Shown: positions 1 through 8,919, counted from the stretch's first letter. The stretch: 64,000 nucleotides of DNA from Perlucidibaca sp. (GCA_023265995.1 JAHFSA010000009.1:78366-142365), one strand, 5' to 3'. Numbers and translations: made by a program. The notes: a model not told the origin generated them from the letters alone.

Positions 1-360
1 CGCGATCTGCAGGCCGGCGCCGTAGCAGCGACCATGGAGCACGGCGATCACCGGCACCGGCAGCTCGCGCCAGACCCAGGCCACTTCCTGGAAGTTGTTG
101 GTCTGACGCCAGAACGGACGCAGGAAATGCCGCAGGATGTGCTTCGGCTGCGTCATGAACGAGGGAATGTCGAGACCGCTGCAGAAGCTGGGGCCTTCGC
201 CACGCAGGATGACAGCGCGCAGGTCACGATCCTTGCGCAGCTGATTGCCGATGGCGATGAGCTCGGTCAGGGTGTCCCTGCCCACGGCGTTGTGCTTCTC
301 GGGGCGGGCGAGAATGACCTCGGCGATATCGCCCTGACGCTCCAGGCGGACTGCAGGCAT
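1..360 (-). CDS. Crotonase / enoyl-CoA hydratase family protein (partial, C-terminus outside window)
   Basis: The minus strand from 360 to the left edge encodes the first 120 residues of a crotonase-fold enzyme. It begins MPAVRLERQGDIAEVILARP, a typical crotonase N-terminus. The first oxyanion-hole region reads FCSGLDIPSF and the second CYGAGLQIA. The family acts on acyl-CoA thioesters (hydration, isomerisation or hydrolysis), and the exact reaction cannot be read from this fragment. The ATG at 360 is preceded by GGAG with 6 nt spacing. The gene lies 75 bp downstream of nirD on the same strand, but a hairpin terminator separates them, so it is probably not part of the nitrate operon. The stop codon is not in the window. 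Confidence 0.9.
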   Translation of the reverse strand, partial: MPAVRLERQGDIAEVILARPEKHNAVGRDTLTELIAIGNQLRKDRDLRAVILRGEGPSFCSGLDIPSFMTQPKHILRHFLRPFWRQTNNFQEVAWVWRELPVPVIAVLHGRCYGAGLQIA

Positions 361-377
361 GACTAGCTCCAGAAATG

Positions 378-413
378 AAAACGCCCGCCAGCCTAGCAGG
401 ACTGACGGGCGTT
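378..413 (-). terminator. Intrinsic terminator after nirD
   Basis: On the minus strand a 12-bp stem with one G-U pair (right arm 402-413, left arm 380-391) encloses a 10-nt loop and ends in a short T run with TTTCA. It sits between nirD and the crotonase gene, so it likely ends the nasC-nasA-nirB-nirD transcript. Confidence 0.7.
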
Positions 414-435
414 GCCCATGACCGTGGTGACGCGC

Positions 436-780
436 TCAGGCAGCGTGCGAGACAGCCTCGGCAGCGACCAGAATGCTGCCTGCGCTTTCCTGCACGGCAT
501 AGACCGGAATCGACACCGAGGCGTCTTCCAGGCAGATGCCGGTGGTCAGATCGAAGTGCTGTTTGTACACCGGCGAGGCCACCACGAGATGGCCCTGCAG
601 GTTGCCGACCAGGCCACGCGAAATGACATTGGCGGCGGAGAACGGATCGAAGTTGCCGACCGCGTGCAGCGAACCATCGCGCAGGCGGAAGATGGCGACC
701 TGGTGGCCGTTGACCAGCGCGGCCACGCCAACGCCGGGGATCAGTCTGTCAGCTGCGCAGACGGTAACGAAATCGGTCAT
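436..780 (-). CDS. nirD: Assimilatory nitrite reductase small subunit NirD
   Basis: This 114-residue protein is the Rieske-like small subunit of NAD(P)H-dependent nitrite reductase, which works with NirB to reduce nitrite to ammonium in the cytoplasm. Residues such as HQVAIFRLRDGSLHAVGNFDPFS and VISRGLVGN follow the NirD fold. The Rieske cysteines are absent, as is usual in NirD. The ATG at 780 is chosen over an upstream in-frame extension because GAGGAGAG lies just before it and the extension would run deep into nirB. The gap to nirB is 11 bp, so the two are co-transcribed. Confidence 0.95.
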   Translation of the reverse strand: MTDFVTVCAADRLIPGVGVAALVNGHQVAIFRLRDGSLHAVGNFDPFSAANVISRGLVGNLQGHLVVASPVYKQHFDLTTGICLEDASVSIPVYAVQESAGSILVAAEAVSHAA

Positions 781-791
781 CTTGTCTCTCC

Positions 792-3338
792 TCAAACCGT
801 CACGGTGTCGATCAGATCGGCACGCTTCTCGCTCGCCGTGGCCGGGCGGATCTGGCCGCGCTCCTCGACGAAGACGATGTTCTCGTCCTTGGCATCGCTG
901 TTCACGAAGCTGGCGAAACGGGCACGAACTTCCGGCGTTTCGATGGCGGTCTTCCACTCGCACTGGTAGGTGTCGGCGACGTGCTGCATGTCGGCTTCAA
1001 GTTCGGCCGCCAGACCCAGCGAGTCGTCGATGACGACCTGCTTCAGGTAGTCGAGGCCGCCCTCCAGGTTCTCGCGCCAGACGCTGGTGCGCTGCAGGCG
1101 GTCGGCGGTGCGCACGTAGAACATCAGCACGCGGTCGATGTACTTCACCAGGGTCTCTTCATCGAGATCGCTGGCGAACAGCTCGGCATGACGCGGACGC
1201 ATGCCGCCGTTGCCGCAGACATACAGGTTCCAGCCACGCTCGGTGGCGATGACGCCGATGTCCTTGCCCTGCGCTTCGGCGCACTCGCGGGTGCAGCCGG
1301 ACACGCCGAACTTGATCTTGTGCGGCGAGCGCAGGCCCTTGTAGCGATTCTCAAGGCGGACAGCGAGGCCGACCGAGTCGCCGACGCCGTAACGGCACCA
1401 GGTCGAGCCGACGCAGGACTTCACCGTGCGCAGCGACTTGCCGTAGGCGTGACCGGTCTCGAAGCCGGCAGCCACCAGCTCTTCCCAGATCGACGGCAGC
1501 TGCTCGACGCGGGCGCCGAACAGGTCGACACGCTGGCCGCCGGTGATCTTGGTGTAGAGACCGTACTTCTTGGCCACGGTGCCGACGGCGATCAGGCCGT
1601 CCGGCGTGACTTCACCGCCGGCCATGCGCGGGACCACCGAGTAGGTGCCGTCCTTCTGCAGGTTGCCGAGGTAGTAGTCGTTGGTGTCCTGCAGGCCGGC
1701 GAGTTCCGGCTTGAGGATGTGGTCATTCCAGGTCGAGGCCAGGATGGACGCGGTGGTCGGCTTGCAGATGTCGCAGCCGTCGCCCTTGCCATGCTTTGCC
1801 AGCAGCTCGTCGAAGGTCGTGATCTTCTCGACCTTGATCATGTGGAACAGTTCCTGGCGCGAGTAGGCGAAGTGTTCGCAGAGGTCCTTCTTGACCTCGA
1901 CGCCCTTCTTGGCCAGTTCGCACTTGAGGATCTGGCCGACCAGCGCGGTGCAGCCGCCGCAGGACGTGCCGGCCTTGGTGGCGGACTTGAGATCGCCGAT
2001 CTCGCAGGCACCGGCCTCGATGGCCGCGCAGATGTCGCCCTTGCTGACGCTGTTGCAGGAGCAGATCTGCGCCGTGTCCGGCAGGGCATCGGCGCCCAGC
2101 GCCGGCGCACCGCCTTCGCTGGCCGGGAGGATGAAGCTTTCCGGATTGGCCGGCAGCTCCATCTTGTTGAGCATGAGCTGCAGCAGCGTGCCGTAGGCCT
2201 CGGCTTCGCCGACCAGCACGGCACCGAGCAGCAGCTTCTTGTCGGCGGAGACGACGAGCTTCTTGTAGGTCTCGGCGACTTCATCGACATAGGTGTAGGA
2301 CAGCGCACCCGGCGTGGCGCCGTGAGCGTCGCCGATGGAGGCCACGTCGACGCCCATGAGCTTGAGCTTGGTCGACATGTCGGCGCCCTGGAAGGCGTTG
2401 TCGATCTTGCCGGCGATGTGATCGGCGGCGACCTGGGCCATCTGGTAGCCCGGAGCCACGAGGCCGAAGATCTTGCCGCCCCAGAGCGCGCACTCGCCAA
2501 TGGCGTAGATGTCCGGGTCCGAGGTCAGGCACTGGTCGTTGATGACAATGCCGCCACGCTCGCCCATGACCAGACCGCACTGGCGGGCCAGCTCGTCACG
2601 CGGACGGATGCCGGCGGAGAACAGGATGAGGTCGGTTTCCAGGCTGGAGCCGTCGGCGAAATTCATGGCATGGCGGGCAGCCTTGCCGTCGACGATCTCC
2701 TGAGTGTTCTTGCCGGTATGGACCTTGACGCCCAGGGTCTCGATCTTGCGGCGCAGCAGGCGACCGCCGCCATCGTCGACCTGCACGGCCATCAGGCGCG
2801 GAGCGAATTCGACGACATGCGTGTCGAGGCCGAGGTCACGCAGGGCCTTGGCGGCTTCGAGACCGAGCAGACCGCCACCGACGACGACGCCGGTCTTGGA
2901 CTCGGCAGCGCCGGCCTTGATGGCTTCGAGGTCTTCGATGGTGCGATAGACCAGGCAGTGTTCGCGATCCTTGCCCGGCAGCGGCGGCACGAAGGGGAAG
3001 GAGCCGGTGGCCAGCACGAGCTTGTCGTAGGGCACGTTCTCGCCGCTGGCGACCTTGACCACCTTGGCGGTGCGATCGATGGCCACGGCCCGGGTATTCA
3101 GGTGCAGGAAGACACCGGCGTCGGCGAAGAAATCGCCCTTGACCAGGCTCAGGTCTTCCGCGGTCTTGCCGCTGAAGTACGCCGACAGGTAGACGCGGTC
3201 ATAGGCGGCACGAGGCTCTTCGGCGAGCACGGTGACTTCGATACCGGCGAACCCGACGCTGTCTTCGACCAGCTGCTCCAGGAACTTGTGACCAACCATG
3301 CCGTTACCAATGACAACAACACGCTGCTTGCTACTCAT
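792..3338 (-). CDS. nirB: Assimilatory nitrite reductase [NAD(P)H] large subunit NirB
   Basis: NirB (848 aa) carries electrons from NAD(P)H through FAD and iron-sulfur clusters to siroheme, reducing nitrite to ammonium. The order seen is an FAD-binding motif VVVIGNGMVGHKF at residues 7-19, an NAD motif VVVGGGLLGLEAA near 151, a BFD-like [2Fe-2S] domain with Cys426, Cys428, Cys460 and Cys463, then the ferredoxin-type half-domain and the siroheme/[4Fe-4S] site (CVGSTWC and GVSGCTRECAEAQGKD). The length matches the family. The start ATG at 3338 overlaps the nasA stop as ATGA, which suggests translational coupling. A longer reading from 3395 would extend inside nasA and is rejected. Confidence 0.97.
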   Translation of the reverse strand: MSSKQRVVVIGNGMVGHKFLEQLVEDSVGFAGIEVTVLAEEPRAAYDRVYLSAYFSGKTAEDLSLVKGDFFADAGVFLHLNTRAVAIDRTAKVVKVASGENVPYDKLVLATGSFPFVPPLPGKDREHCLVYRTIEDLEAIKAGAAESKTGVVVGGGLLGLEAAKALRDLGLDTHVVEFAPRLMAVQVDDGGGRLLRRKIETLGVKVHTGKNTQEIVDGKAARHAMNFADGSSLETDLILFSAGIRPRDELARQCGLVMGERGGIVINDQCLTSDPDIYAIGECALWGGKIFGLVAPGYQMAQVAADHIAGKIDNAFQGADMSTKLKLMGVDVASIGDAHGATPGALSYTYVDEVAETYKKLVVSADKKLLLGAVLVGEAEAYGTLLQLMLNKMELPANPESFILPASEGGAPALGADALPDTAQICSCNSVSKGDICAAIEAGACEIGDLKSATKAGTSCGGCTALVGQILKCELAKKGVEVKKDLCEHFAYSRQELFHMIKVEKITTFDELLAKHGKGDGCDICKPTTASILASTWNDHILKPELAGLQDTNDYYLGNLQKDGTYSVVPRMAGGEVTPDGLIAVGTVAKKYGLYTKITGGQRVDLFGARVEQLPSIWEELVAAGFETGHAYGKSLRTVKSCVGSTWCRYGVGDSVGLAVRLENRYKGLRSPHKIKFGVSGCTRECAEAQGKDIGVIATERGWNLYVCGNGGMRPRHAELFASDLDEETLVKYIDRVLMFYVRTADRLQRTSVWRENLEGGLDYLKQVVIDDSLGLAAELEADMQHVADTYQCEWKTAIETPEVRARFASFVNSDAKDENIVFVEERGQIRPATASEKRADLIDTVTV

Positions 3339-6085
3339 GAACTCTCTCCGCATGTGGCCAGAATCTGCTTCAGCTCCGGCTGACAAGAACCGCAATTGGT
3401 GCCTGCCTTCAGGCAGCGGCCAATTGCGGCCACGCTATCAAGACCCTCGGCGGCAATGGCGCGCCGTATGGTCTTCTCCCCGACCGCGAAGCAGGCGCAC
3501 ACGGTGCGTCCGACATCGCTGGCGGGATCGGCGGGACGGCCCGAAAGCAGCCCGCGTCGTGTCTGGTCATCGAGCACCTGGCCCATCTGGCTGGCAAGCC
3601 AGGCACGCTCCGGGACAGAGGCCGCATCGCGTGCCAGCATGAGCACGCCGAGCAGACGCCCGTCCTTCAGACAGGCTCTACGATACAAACCGCGTGCCAA
3701 GTCTGCGTATTCCAGCCATTCCAGGCCCTCCACAGGCAGCCAGGCATCCGCCAGAGCCAGCAGATCCGCGCTTTCGGCGCCTGCCAGCTCATGCCGCCAA
3801 TGGCCGTCACCACGCACTGCCACGGCATAATCGACCTCCGGCAGCGCCACAGCCTCCGCGCTCAGCCAGAAACCCTGCCAGGCCGGGGCCCAGGGCTTGA
3901 TGGCCACAGGCGTGTGCTTGTTCTCGGGCTGCCCGGAAACCGGGTCGGTGACCGGATTAACCAGCGGGCCGACACGGCCGGCGCGGCTCAGTGCACCAGT
4001 CCAGTGCATAGGCACGAAAACCGTGCGCTTGAGCTGACCCGTACTGGACTGCACACGCGCCAGCATGCGACCCCAGCGTGTATGCAGCTCGGCGATGCCG
4101 CCATCGTCCAGACCCAGCGCCGCAATGTCGTCCGGATGCAGTTCGGCGAAGGGTTCGCTCAGGTGCGCGAGCAGGCGCGGCGTCAAACCGGTGCGCGTCA
4201 TGGTGTGCCACTGGTCGCGGATACGGCCGGTATTGAGCACGAAGGGATATTCGGCGCTGGTGGCGTTCTGCGGCAGACGCGGCTTGATCGGCAGCAGTCG
4301 GGCCTTGCGATCGGGCGTGAAGAAGCCGCCGTCAGCGAACAGGCGGGCCTGGCCATCGGGACGGCCGCGACGCACCGGCCACTGCACCGGCATCATGGCG
4401 TCATAGTCTTCCGGGCTGAAACCCGCCATGGCGCTGATGTCGAAGTCACGCAGGATGCCGCTGGCGGCATCGTTCTCGAAGCCCGACAGCTCGGCATGCT
4501 CGACGAAGACCTCGGCGGCGCTGTGGAAGGCGAAGGCCGGGCCGAAACCCAGTGCCTGGCCGACACGGGCCAGGATCCACCAGTCCGGCATGGCTTCGCC
4601 GGGCGGAGCCAGGAAGGCGCGCTGACGCGAGATGCGGCGCTCCGAGTTGGTCACCGTGCCATCCTTTTCACCCCAGCCCCGCGCCGGCAGCTTGATGTGC
4701 GCCAGACGGCTGGTGTCGGTATCGGCGATGCAGTCGGACACGATGACGCACTCGGCACCGGCCAGCGCCGCCTTGACGCGATCGGCGTCAGGCATGGAGA
4801 CCACCGGGTTGGTACCGATGATCCAGACCAGCTTGATCTCGCCGCTGTGCACGGCCTCGAACAGGTCGACGGCCTTGAGGCCGTTGTCCGTGGCCAGCGC
4901 CGGCGCCTGCCAGAAGCGCTGCACGATGTCGCGATGGGCCGGATCGGTCAGCTCCATGTGCGCCGCCAGCTGGTTGGCGAGACCGCCGACTTCGCGACCG
5001 CCCATGGCATTGGGCTGGCCGGTGAGCGAGAACGGGCCGCAGCCCGGCTTGCCGATGCGGCCGGTGGCGAGATGGCAGTTGAGCAGGCTGTTGACCTTGT
5101 CGCTGCCGGCGCTGGACTGGTTCACGCCCTGCGAATACAGCGTCATGGTGCGCGCGGTGGCGACGAACCAGCGATAGAAGGTGGCAATGTCGGCTTCGCT
5201 CAGACCGGTCACGGCCGCGACCTCGGCCAGCGAGCCGGCGCCCAGGCGGGCCTCGGCCAGCGCCACGCCGAAGCCGCTGGTGTGCTGCGCCAGATAGTCA
5301 TGATCAATGGCGCCCTGCTCGGCCAGCCAGACCAGCAGGCCGTTGAACAGCCAGACATCGGTGCCCGGCTTCAGCGCCAGATGCAGGTCGGCGATTTCAT
5401 TGGTCGCGGTCGCGCGCGGGTCGATGTTGACCACGCGCAGGCCCGGCCGGCGCTGCTTCTCGGCCTTGATGCGCTGATACAGGATGGGGTGGCACCAGGC
5501 CGTGTTGGAGCCGGTGAGGATGATCAGATCCGCCAGCTCCAGGTCTTCATAGCAGTTCGGCACGGTGTCGGAGCCGAAGGCGCGCTTGTGGCCGGCGACG
5601 CTGGACGACATGCACAGACGCGAGTTGGTGTCGATGTTGGCGCTGCCGAGAAAGCCCTTCATGAGCTTGTTGGCGACGTAGTAGTCCTCGGTCAGCAGCT
5701 GGCCGGAAACGTAGAACGCCACCGAGCCCGGGCCGTGCGCGGCCTGCACGCGGCGAATCTCGCCCGCCACCGTGGCAATGGCGTCATCCCAGCTGGTGCG
5801 CTGGCCATGAACCTCGGGGTGCAGCAGGCGACCTTCGAGGTGAATGGTCTCGCCCAGCGACGAGCCCTTGGAACAGAGCCGGCCGAGATTGGCCGGATGG
5901 CTGCTGTCACCCTCGATGCGGACATGCCGGGTATCGGCATCCTCGACCGTGGCCAGCACGCCGCAACCCACACCGCAGTAGGCGCAGGTGGTCTGCACAC
6001 TGCGCTCGTCCGGCGCTGCCGCGAGACGGATACGTTCCTGCACGAGCACAACCTGCCCGCCCGTCTTTTCAGGCTGCAATGGCAT
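3335..6085 (-). CDS. nasA: Assimilatory nitrate reductase catalytic subunit (molybdopterin)
   Basis: This 916-residue enzyme reduces nitrate to nitrite in the cytoplasm. The N-terminus has the [4Fe-4S] cysteines CAYCGVGCGV and later LCSKGSSLGE, followed by molybdopterin oxidoreductase and dinucleotide-binding domains (for example FVPMHWTGALS near the C-terminal third). The last 60 residues form a BFD-like [2Fe-2S] domain (TVCACFAVGE and GTNCGSCQPEL), an arrangement known from Klebsiella NasA. No Tat signal is visible, consistent with a cytoplasmic enzyme. The ATG at 6085 is preceded by GAGGAGGG; a TTG five codons upstream lies inside that ribosome-binding site and is rejected. The gene overlaps the upstream nasC-like gene by 17 bp. 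Confidence 0.95.
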   Translation of the reverse strand: MPLQPEKTGGQVVLVQERIRLAAAPDERSVQTTCAYCGVGCGVLATVEDADTRHVRIEGDSSHPANLGRLCSKGSSLGETIHLEGRLLHPEVHGQRTSWDDAIATVAGEIRRVQAAHGPGSVAFYVSGQLLTEDYYVANKLMKGFLGSANIDTNSRLCMSSSVAGHKRAFGSDTVPNCYEDLELADLIILTGSNTAWCHPILYQRIKAEKQRRPGLRVVNIDPRATATNEIADLHLALKPGTDVWLFNGLLVWLAEQGAIDHDYLAQHTSGFGVALAEARLGAGSLAEVAAVTGLSEADIATFYRWFVATARTMTLYSQGVNQSSAGSDKVNSLLNCHLATGRIGKPGCGPFSLTGQPNAMGGREVGGLANQLAAHMELTDPAHRDIVQRFWQAPALATDNGLKAVDLFEAVHSGEIKLVWIIGTNPVVSMPDADRVKAALAGAECVIVSDCIADTDTSRLAHIKLPARGWGEKDGTVTNSERRISRQRAFLAPPGEAMPDWWILARVGQALGFGPAFAFHSAAEVFVEHAELSGFENDAASGILRDFDISAMAGFSPEDYDAMMPVQWPVRRGRPDGQARLFADGGFFTPDRKARLLPIKPRLPQNATSAEYPFVLNTGRIRDQWHTMTRTGLTPRLLAHLSEPFAELHPDDIAALGLDDGGIAELHTRWGRMLARVQSSTGQLKRTVFVPMHWTGALSRAGRVGPLVNPVTDPVSGQPENKHTPVAIKPWAPAWQGFWLSAEAVALPEVDYAVAVRGDGHWRHELAGAESADLLALADAWLPVEGLEWLEYADLARGLYRRACLKDGRLLGVLMLARDAASVPERAWLASQMGQVLDDQTRRGLLSGRPADPASDVGRTVCACFAVGEKTIRRAIAAEGLDSVAAIGRCLKAGTNCGSCQPELKQILATCGESS

Positions 6086-7304
6086 CTTCGCCCTCCTCAA
6101 CCACCTTTCCGAACATCAGCCGATCACGCCAGGCCGAGACATCGGTGCCCTCGCGGATCAGATCGAAATACCACGGACCATCCTGGGCGTCGCCATAGAG
6201 CACGGCACCCACCAGGCGTCCTTCATGCACGCAGAGCTTCTTATAGACACCACGCGCCGGGTCGCGAAACACCAGTATATCGGCCTCGGCATGGTTGAAG
6301 TCGCCAGCCGAGAAGAGCTCGACGCCGCTGACCTTGAGCGTGGTCGCGGTCGGCTTCTGCACGAAACGACCGATGCCCATGCCGGCGAGATGATTGGCGC
6401 AGACCTTGGCCTGCTCGTACAGCGGTGCAACCAGACCGAACAGTGCACCACGATGCTGCACGCACTCGCCCACGGCATAAACGCGCGGGTCGAAGGTCTG
6501 CAGCGTGTCGTTGACCAGGATGGCCTTGTCGACCTGCAGGCCCATGGCACGCGCAAGCGCCACATTGGGGCGGATGCCGACGGCCATGACCACGAGATCG
6601 CAGGCCAGGAAGCTGCCATCCTTGAAATGGACGCCCTTGAGCTTGCCGGTTTCCGGGTCGTGCTCGATCGACGAGCTCAGCGCCGAGACCTTGAAGGCGA
6701 TGCCCTTGGCTTCCAGCGCGGAGCGCAGCAGGCCGGCGGCCTCGACGTCGAGCTGGCGGTTGAGCAGATAGGCGAAGTCGTTGACCACGGTCACGTCGAC
6801 ACCCTGCCGGGCCAGGCCGTTGGCGGCCTCGAGGCCGAGCAGGCCGCCGCCGATGACGGCCACGCGCGGCTTGCCGACGGCGGCGCCAAGCAGACGATGG
6901 ACGTCGGCGATGTCGCGGAAGCTGACCACGTCGGCGTGATCGTGGCCGGGCATGGGAATGATGAAAGGCACCGAGCCGGTGGCCAGCAGCAGGCGATCGT
7001 AGGCAATCGCCTCGCCCTGGTCGGTGTGCACGATGCGCTTGACGCGATCGACGGTATGCACGGTATGACCGGCGAGCAGCGTGATGTTGCGCTCGGCATA
7101 CCAGCTCAGCGGATGAATGACGATATCCTCGAAACGCTTCTCGCCGGCAAGCACCGGCGACAGCATGACGCGGTTGTAGTTGCCGTGCGGCTCACGGCCG
7201 ATGACGGTGATGTCGTACGTGTCGGGAGCCAGCTGCAACAGCTCCTCGACAGTGCGCATGCCTGCCATGCCGTTACCGATGACCACCAGCTGCATTCGGG
7301 CCAT
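6069..7304 (-). CDS. NasC-like NAD(P)H/FAD reductase for assimilatory nitrate reductase
   Basis: This 411-residue flavoprotein starts MARMQLVVIGNGMAGMRTVE. It has an FAD motif, a second nucleotide motif (VAVIGGGLLGLEAANGL) and a GIRPNVALARAMGL segment typical of the NirB N-terminal half. It resembles the first half of NirB encoded two genes downstream, but lacks the BFD cluster and siroheme domains. As first gene of the operon it most likely passes electrons from NAD(P)H to the BFD domain of NasA, the role of NasC in Klebsiella. ATG 7304 is used; ATG 7295 is an alternative. The transcript should start near 7333 from the sigma-54 promoter. Confidence 0.85.
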   Translation of the reverse strand: MARMQLVVIGNGMAGMRTVEELLQLAPDTYDITVIGREPHGNYNRVMLSPVLAGEKRFEDIVIHPLSWYAERNITLLAGHTVHTVDRVKRIVHTDQGEAIAYDRLLLATGSVPFIIPMPGHDHADVVSFRDIADVHRLLGAAVGKPRVAVIGGGLLGLEAANGLARQGVDVTVVNDFAYLLNRQLDVEAAGLLRSALEAKGIAFKVSALSSSIEHDPETGKLKGVHFKDGSFLACDLVVMAVGIRPNVALARAMGLQVDKAILVNDTLQTFDPRVYAVGECVQHRGALFGLVAPLYEQAKVCANHLAGMGIGRFVQKPTATTLKVSGVELFSAGDFNHAEADILVFRDPARGVYKKLCVHEGRLVGAVLYGDAQDGPWYFDLIREGTDVSAWRDRLMFGKVVEEGEDAIAA

Positions 7305-7341
7305 GTGCCCAACCCCTGCCAAACCTGAGATGGCATGCTCC

Positions 7342-7358
7342 AAGCAAGAGCCATGCCA
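7342..7358 (-). promoter_or_regulatory. Sigma-54 promoter for the nasC-nasA-nirB-nirD operon
   Basis: The minus strand reads TGGCATGGCTCTTGCTT, with the -24 GG (7357-7356) and -12 GC exactly 10 bp apart. It fits the TGGCAYG-N4-TTGC consensus. The predicted start near 7333 gives a leader of about 29 nt before the ATG at 7304. It is the mirror image of the promoter at 7379-7395. Confidence 0.85.
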
Positions 7359-7359
7359 C

Positions 7360-7374
7360 GCACTGACTTGGTGC
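7360..7374. promoter_or_regulatory. NtrC-like binding site between two divergent sigma-54 promoters
   Basis: GCACTGACTTGGTGC matches the NtrC pattern GCAC-N5-TGGTGC exactly. It is centred at 7367 in the 22-bp gap between the two -24 elements. This is much closer to the promoters than classical NtrC enhancers, so it may serve both directions or interfere with polymerase binding. Confidence 0.7.
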
Positions 7375-7378
7375 TGCA

Positions 7379-7395
7379 TGGCATGGCTCTTGCTT
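7379..7395 (+). promoter_or_regulatory. Sigma-54 promoter for the narK-type transporter and PP2C-kinase genes
   Basis: TGGCATGGCTCTTGCTT has the -24 GG at 7380-7381 and the -12 GC at 7392-7393 with 10 bp between. It is identical in sequence to the opposing promoter. The predicted start near 7405 leaves a leader of about 38 nt before the ATG at 7443. Confidence 0.85.
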
Positions 7396-7442
7396 CATGG
7401 GCTCACCGCCAGCATTGGCAATACTTCCGGAGTATCCGTCTC

Positions 7443-8918
7443 ATGGCCTTCCGCTTCCCGCTGCCCTTGTTCAACTGGCAGGAGCCGCGAATCCGCACCC
7501 TCCATTTCACCTGGATGGCGTTCTTCGTCACCTTCCTGATCTGGTTCGCGCATGTTTCGCTGATGCCCATGATCAAGGAATCGATGCACCTCACCGACAA
7601 GCAGGTGAAAGCATTCCTCATTCTCAACGTGGCGCTGACCATCCCGGCCCGCATCCTCATCGGCATGCTGGTCGACAAGTACGGTCCGCGTCGCAGCTAC
7701 AGCCTGCTGCTGCTGCTCTGCGGCTTCCTCTGCCTCGGCTTCGCCGCCGCCCAGACCTTCGAGCAGCTCGCCGTCATGCGCTTCCTGCTCGGCCTCACCG
7801 GCGCCGGTTTCGTCATCGGCATCCGTCTCGTCAGCGAATGGTTCCCGGCACGTGAAGTCGGCATCGCCGAAGGCATCTACGGTGGCTGGGGCAACTTCGG
7901 TGCGGCAGTGGCCAAGATCAGCATGCCCATCATCGCCGTCAGCGTCTTCGGCGGTGAATTCGGCTGGCGCTACGCCATCGCCCTGACCGGCGTGCTGGCC
8001 ATCCTCTACAGCGGCATCTTCTATCGCAACGTGCGTGACACGCCCAAGGGCGCGACCTACTTCAAGCCCAAGAAGACCGGCGGCCTGGAAGTCACCAGCA
8101 AGGGCGACCTCGTGTTCTACATGCTGGTCAACCTGCCGATCTACCTGATCCTCTACGTGCTGGCCTGGCGCCTGTCGCCGAACGGCCTCGGCATCATCAG
8201 CCTGGCCTTCGCCGATGTCTGCTACGTCATCGTCACCATCCTGATGGTCTGGCAGTCGTGGAAGATCTGGCAGGTCAACCGTCACCTGATGAACGAGGAA
8301 ATCCCGGCCACCCAGCGCTACAAGTTCAAGCAGGTCGCCATCCTCAACATCGCCTACCTGGCCTGCTTCGGTTCGGAAATCGCCGTGGTCTCCATGCTGC
8401 CCATGTTCTTCGGTGAAACCTTCGGCCTGTCGCCGATGGTGCTCGGCCTCGTGGCCGGCTCCTTCACCATCATGAACCTGGTGGCGCGTCCGGCCGGCGG
8501 CCTCATCTCCGACCGCATCGGTCGCCGCAAGGTGCTGGCCACCTGCCTGGCCGTGCAGACCCTGGGCTACGCCCTGCTGTCGCAGGTCAATGCCGGCTGG
8601 GGCCTCGGCCTCGCCATCGCGGTCACCCTCGGCACCTCGGTGTTCGTGCAGGCCGCCTGTGGCGCCGTGTACTCGGTGGTGCCGCTGATCCAGCGCCGCA
8701 TGACCGGCCAGATCGCCGGCATGGCGGGCGCCTACGGCAACGTCGGTGGCGTGTTCTTCCTGACCGTGCTCTCCTTCGTCAGCCCGATGACCTTCTTCTT
8801 CGTCATCGCCGGCATGTCCGCCGTGGCTTTCGTCGGTGCCCAGTTCCTCGACGAACCGCGCGGCCACATGGTCGAAATCGACGAAGATGGCAACGTCCAG
8901 ATGATTGCCGTGGAGTGA
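7443..8918 (+). CDS. NarK/NasA-type MFS nitrate/nitrite transporter
   Basis: This 491-residue major facilitator protein has about 12 hydrophobic segments. It carries the two nitrate-signature loops of the NNP family: GGWGNFGAAVAK in the first half and AGAYGNVGGVFF in the second. MFS loop motifs are also seen (DKYGPRRSY and DRIGRRK). It should import nitrate across the inner membrane for the divergent reductase operon. ATG 7443 begins MAFRFPLPLFNWQEP; the further upstream reading passes through the promoter and is rejected. CGGAG lies 9 nt upstream, partly inside a small hairpin at 7421-7435. The next gene starts 1 nt after the stop. Confidence 0.93.
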   Translation: MAFRFPLPLFNWQEPRIRTLHFTWMAFFVTFLIWFAHVSLMPMIKESMHLTDKQVKAFLILNVALTIPARILIGMLVDKYGPRRSYSLLLLLCGFLCLGFAAAQTFEQLAVMRFLLGLTGAGFVIGIRLVSEWFPAREVGIAEGIYGGWGNFGAAVAKISMPIIAVSVFGGEFGWRYAIALTGVLAILYSGIFYRNVRDTPKGATYFKPKKTGGLEVTSKGDLVFYMLVNLPIYLILYVLAWRLSPNGLGIISLAFADVCYVIVTILMVWQSWKIWQVNRHLMNEEIPATQRYKFKQVAILNIAYLACFGSEIAVVSMLPMFFGETFGLSPMVLGLVAGSFTIMNLVARPAGGLISDRIGRRKVLATCLAVQTLGYALLSQVNAGWGLGLAIAVTLGTSVFVQAACGAVYSVVPLIQRRMTGQIAGMAGAYGNVGGVFFLTVLSFVSPMTFFFVIAGMSAVAFVGAQFLDEPRGHMVEIDEDGNVQMIAVE

Positions 8919-8919
8919 C

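Noticed and set aside
981..3383. An 800-codon open frame antisense to nirB
   Set aside because: Same cause: opposite-strand shadow of a well-supported gene, with no recognisable domains.
6086..6100. TTG start giving nasA five extra residues
   Set aside because: The five codons consist of the AGGAGGG ribosome-binding site for ATG 6085.
3791..6298. An 835-codon open frame antisense to nasA
   Set aside because: Shadow of the molybdopterin enzyme gene; composition and lack of motifs argue against a protein.
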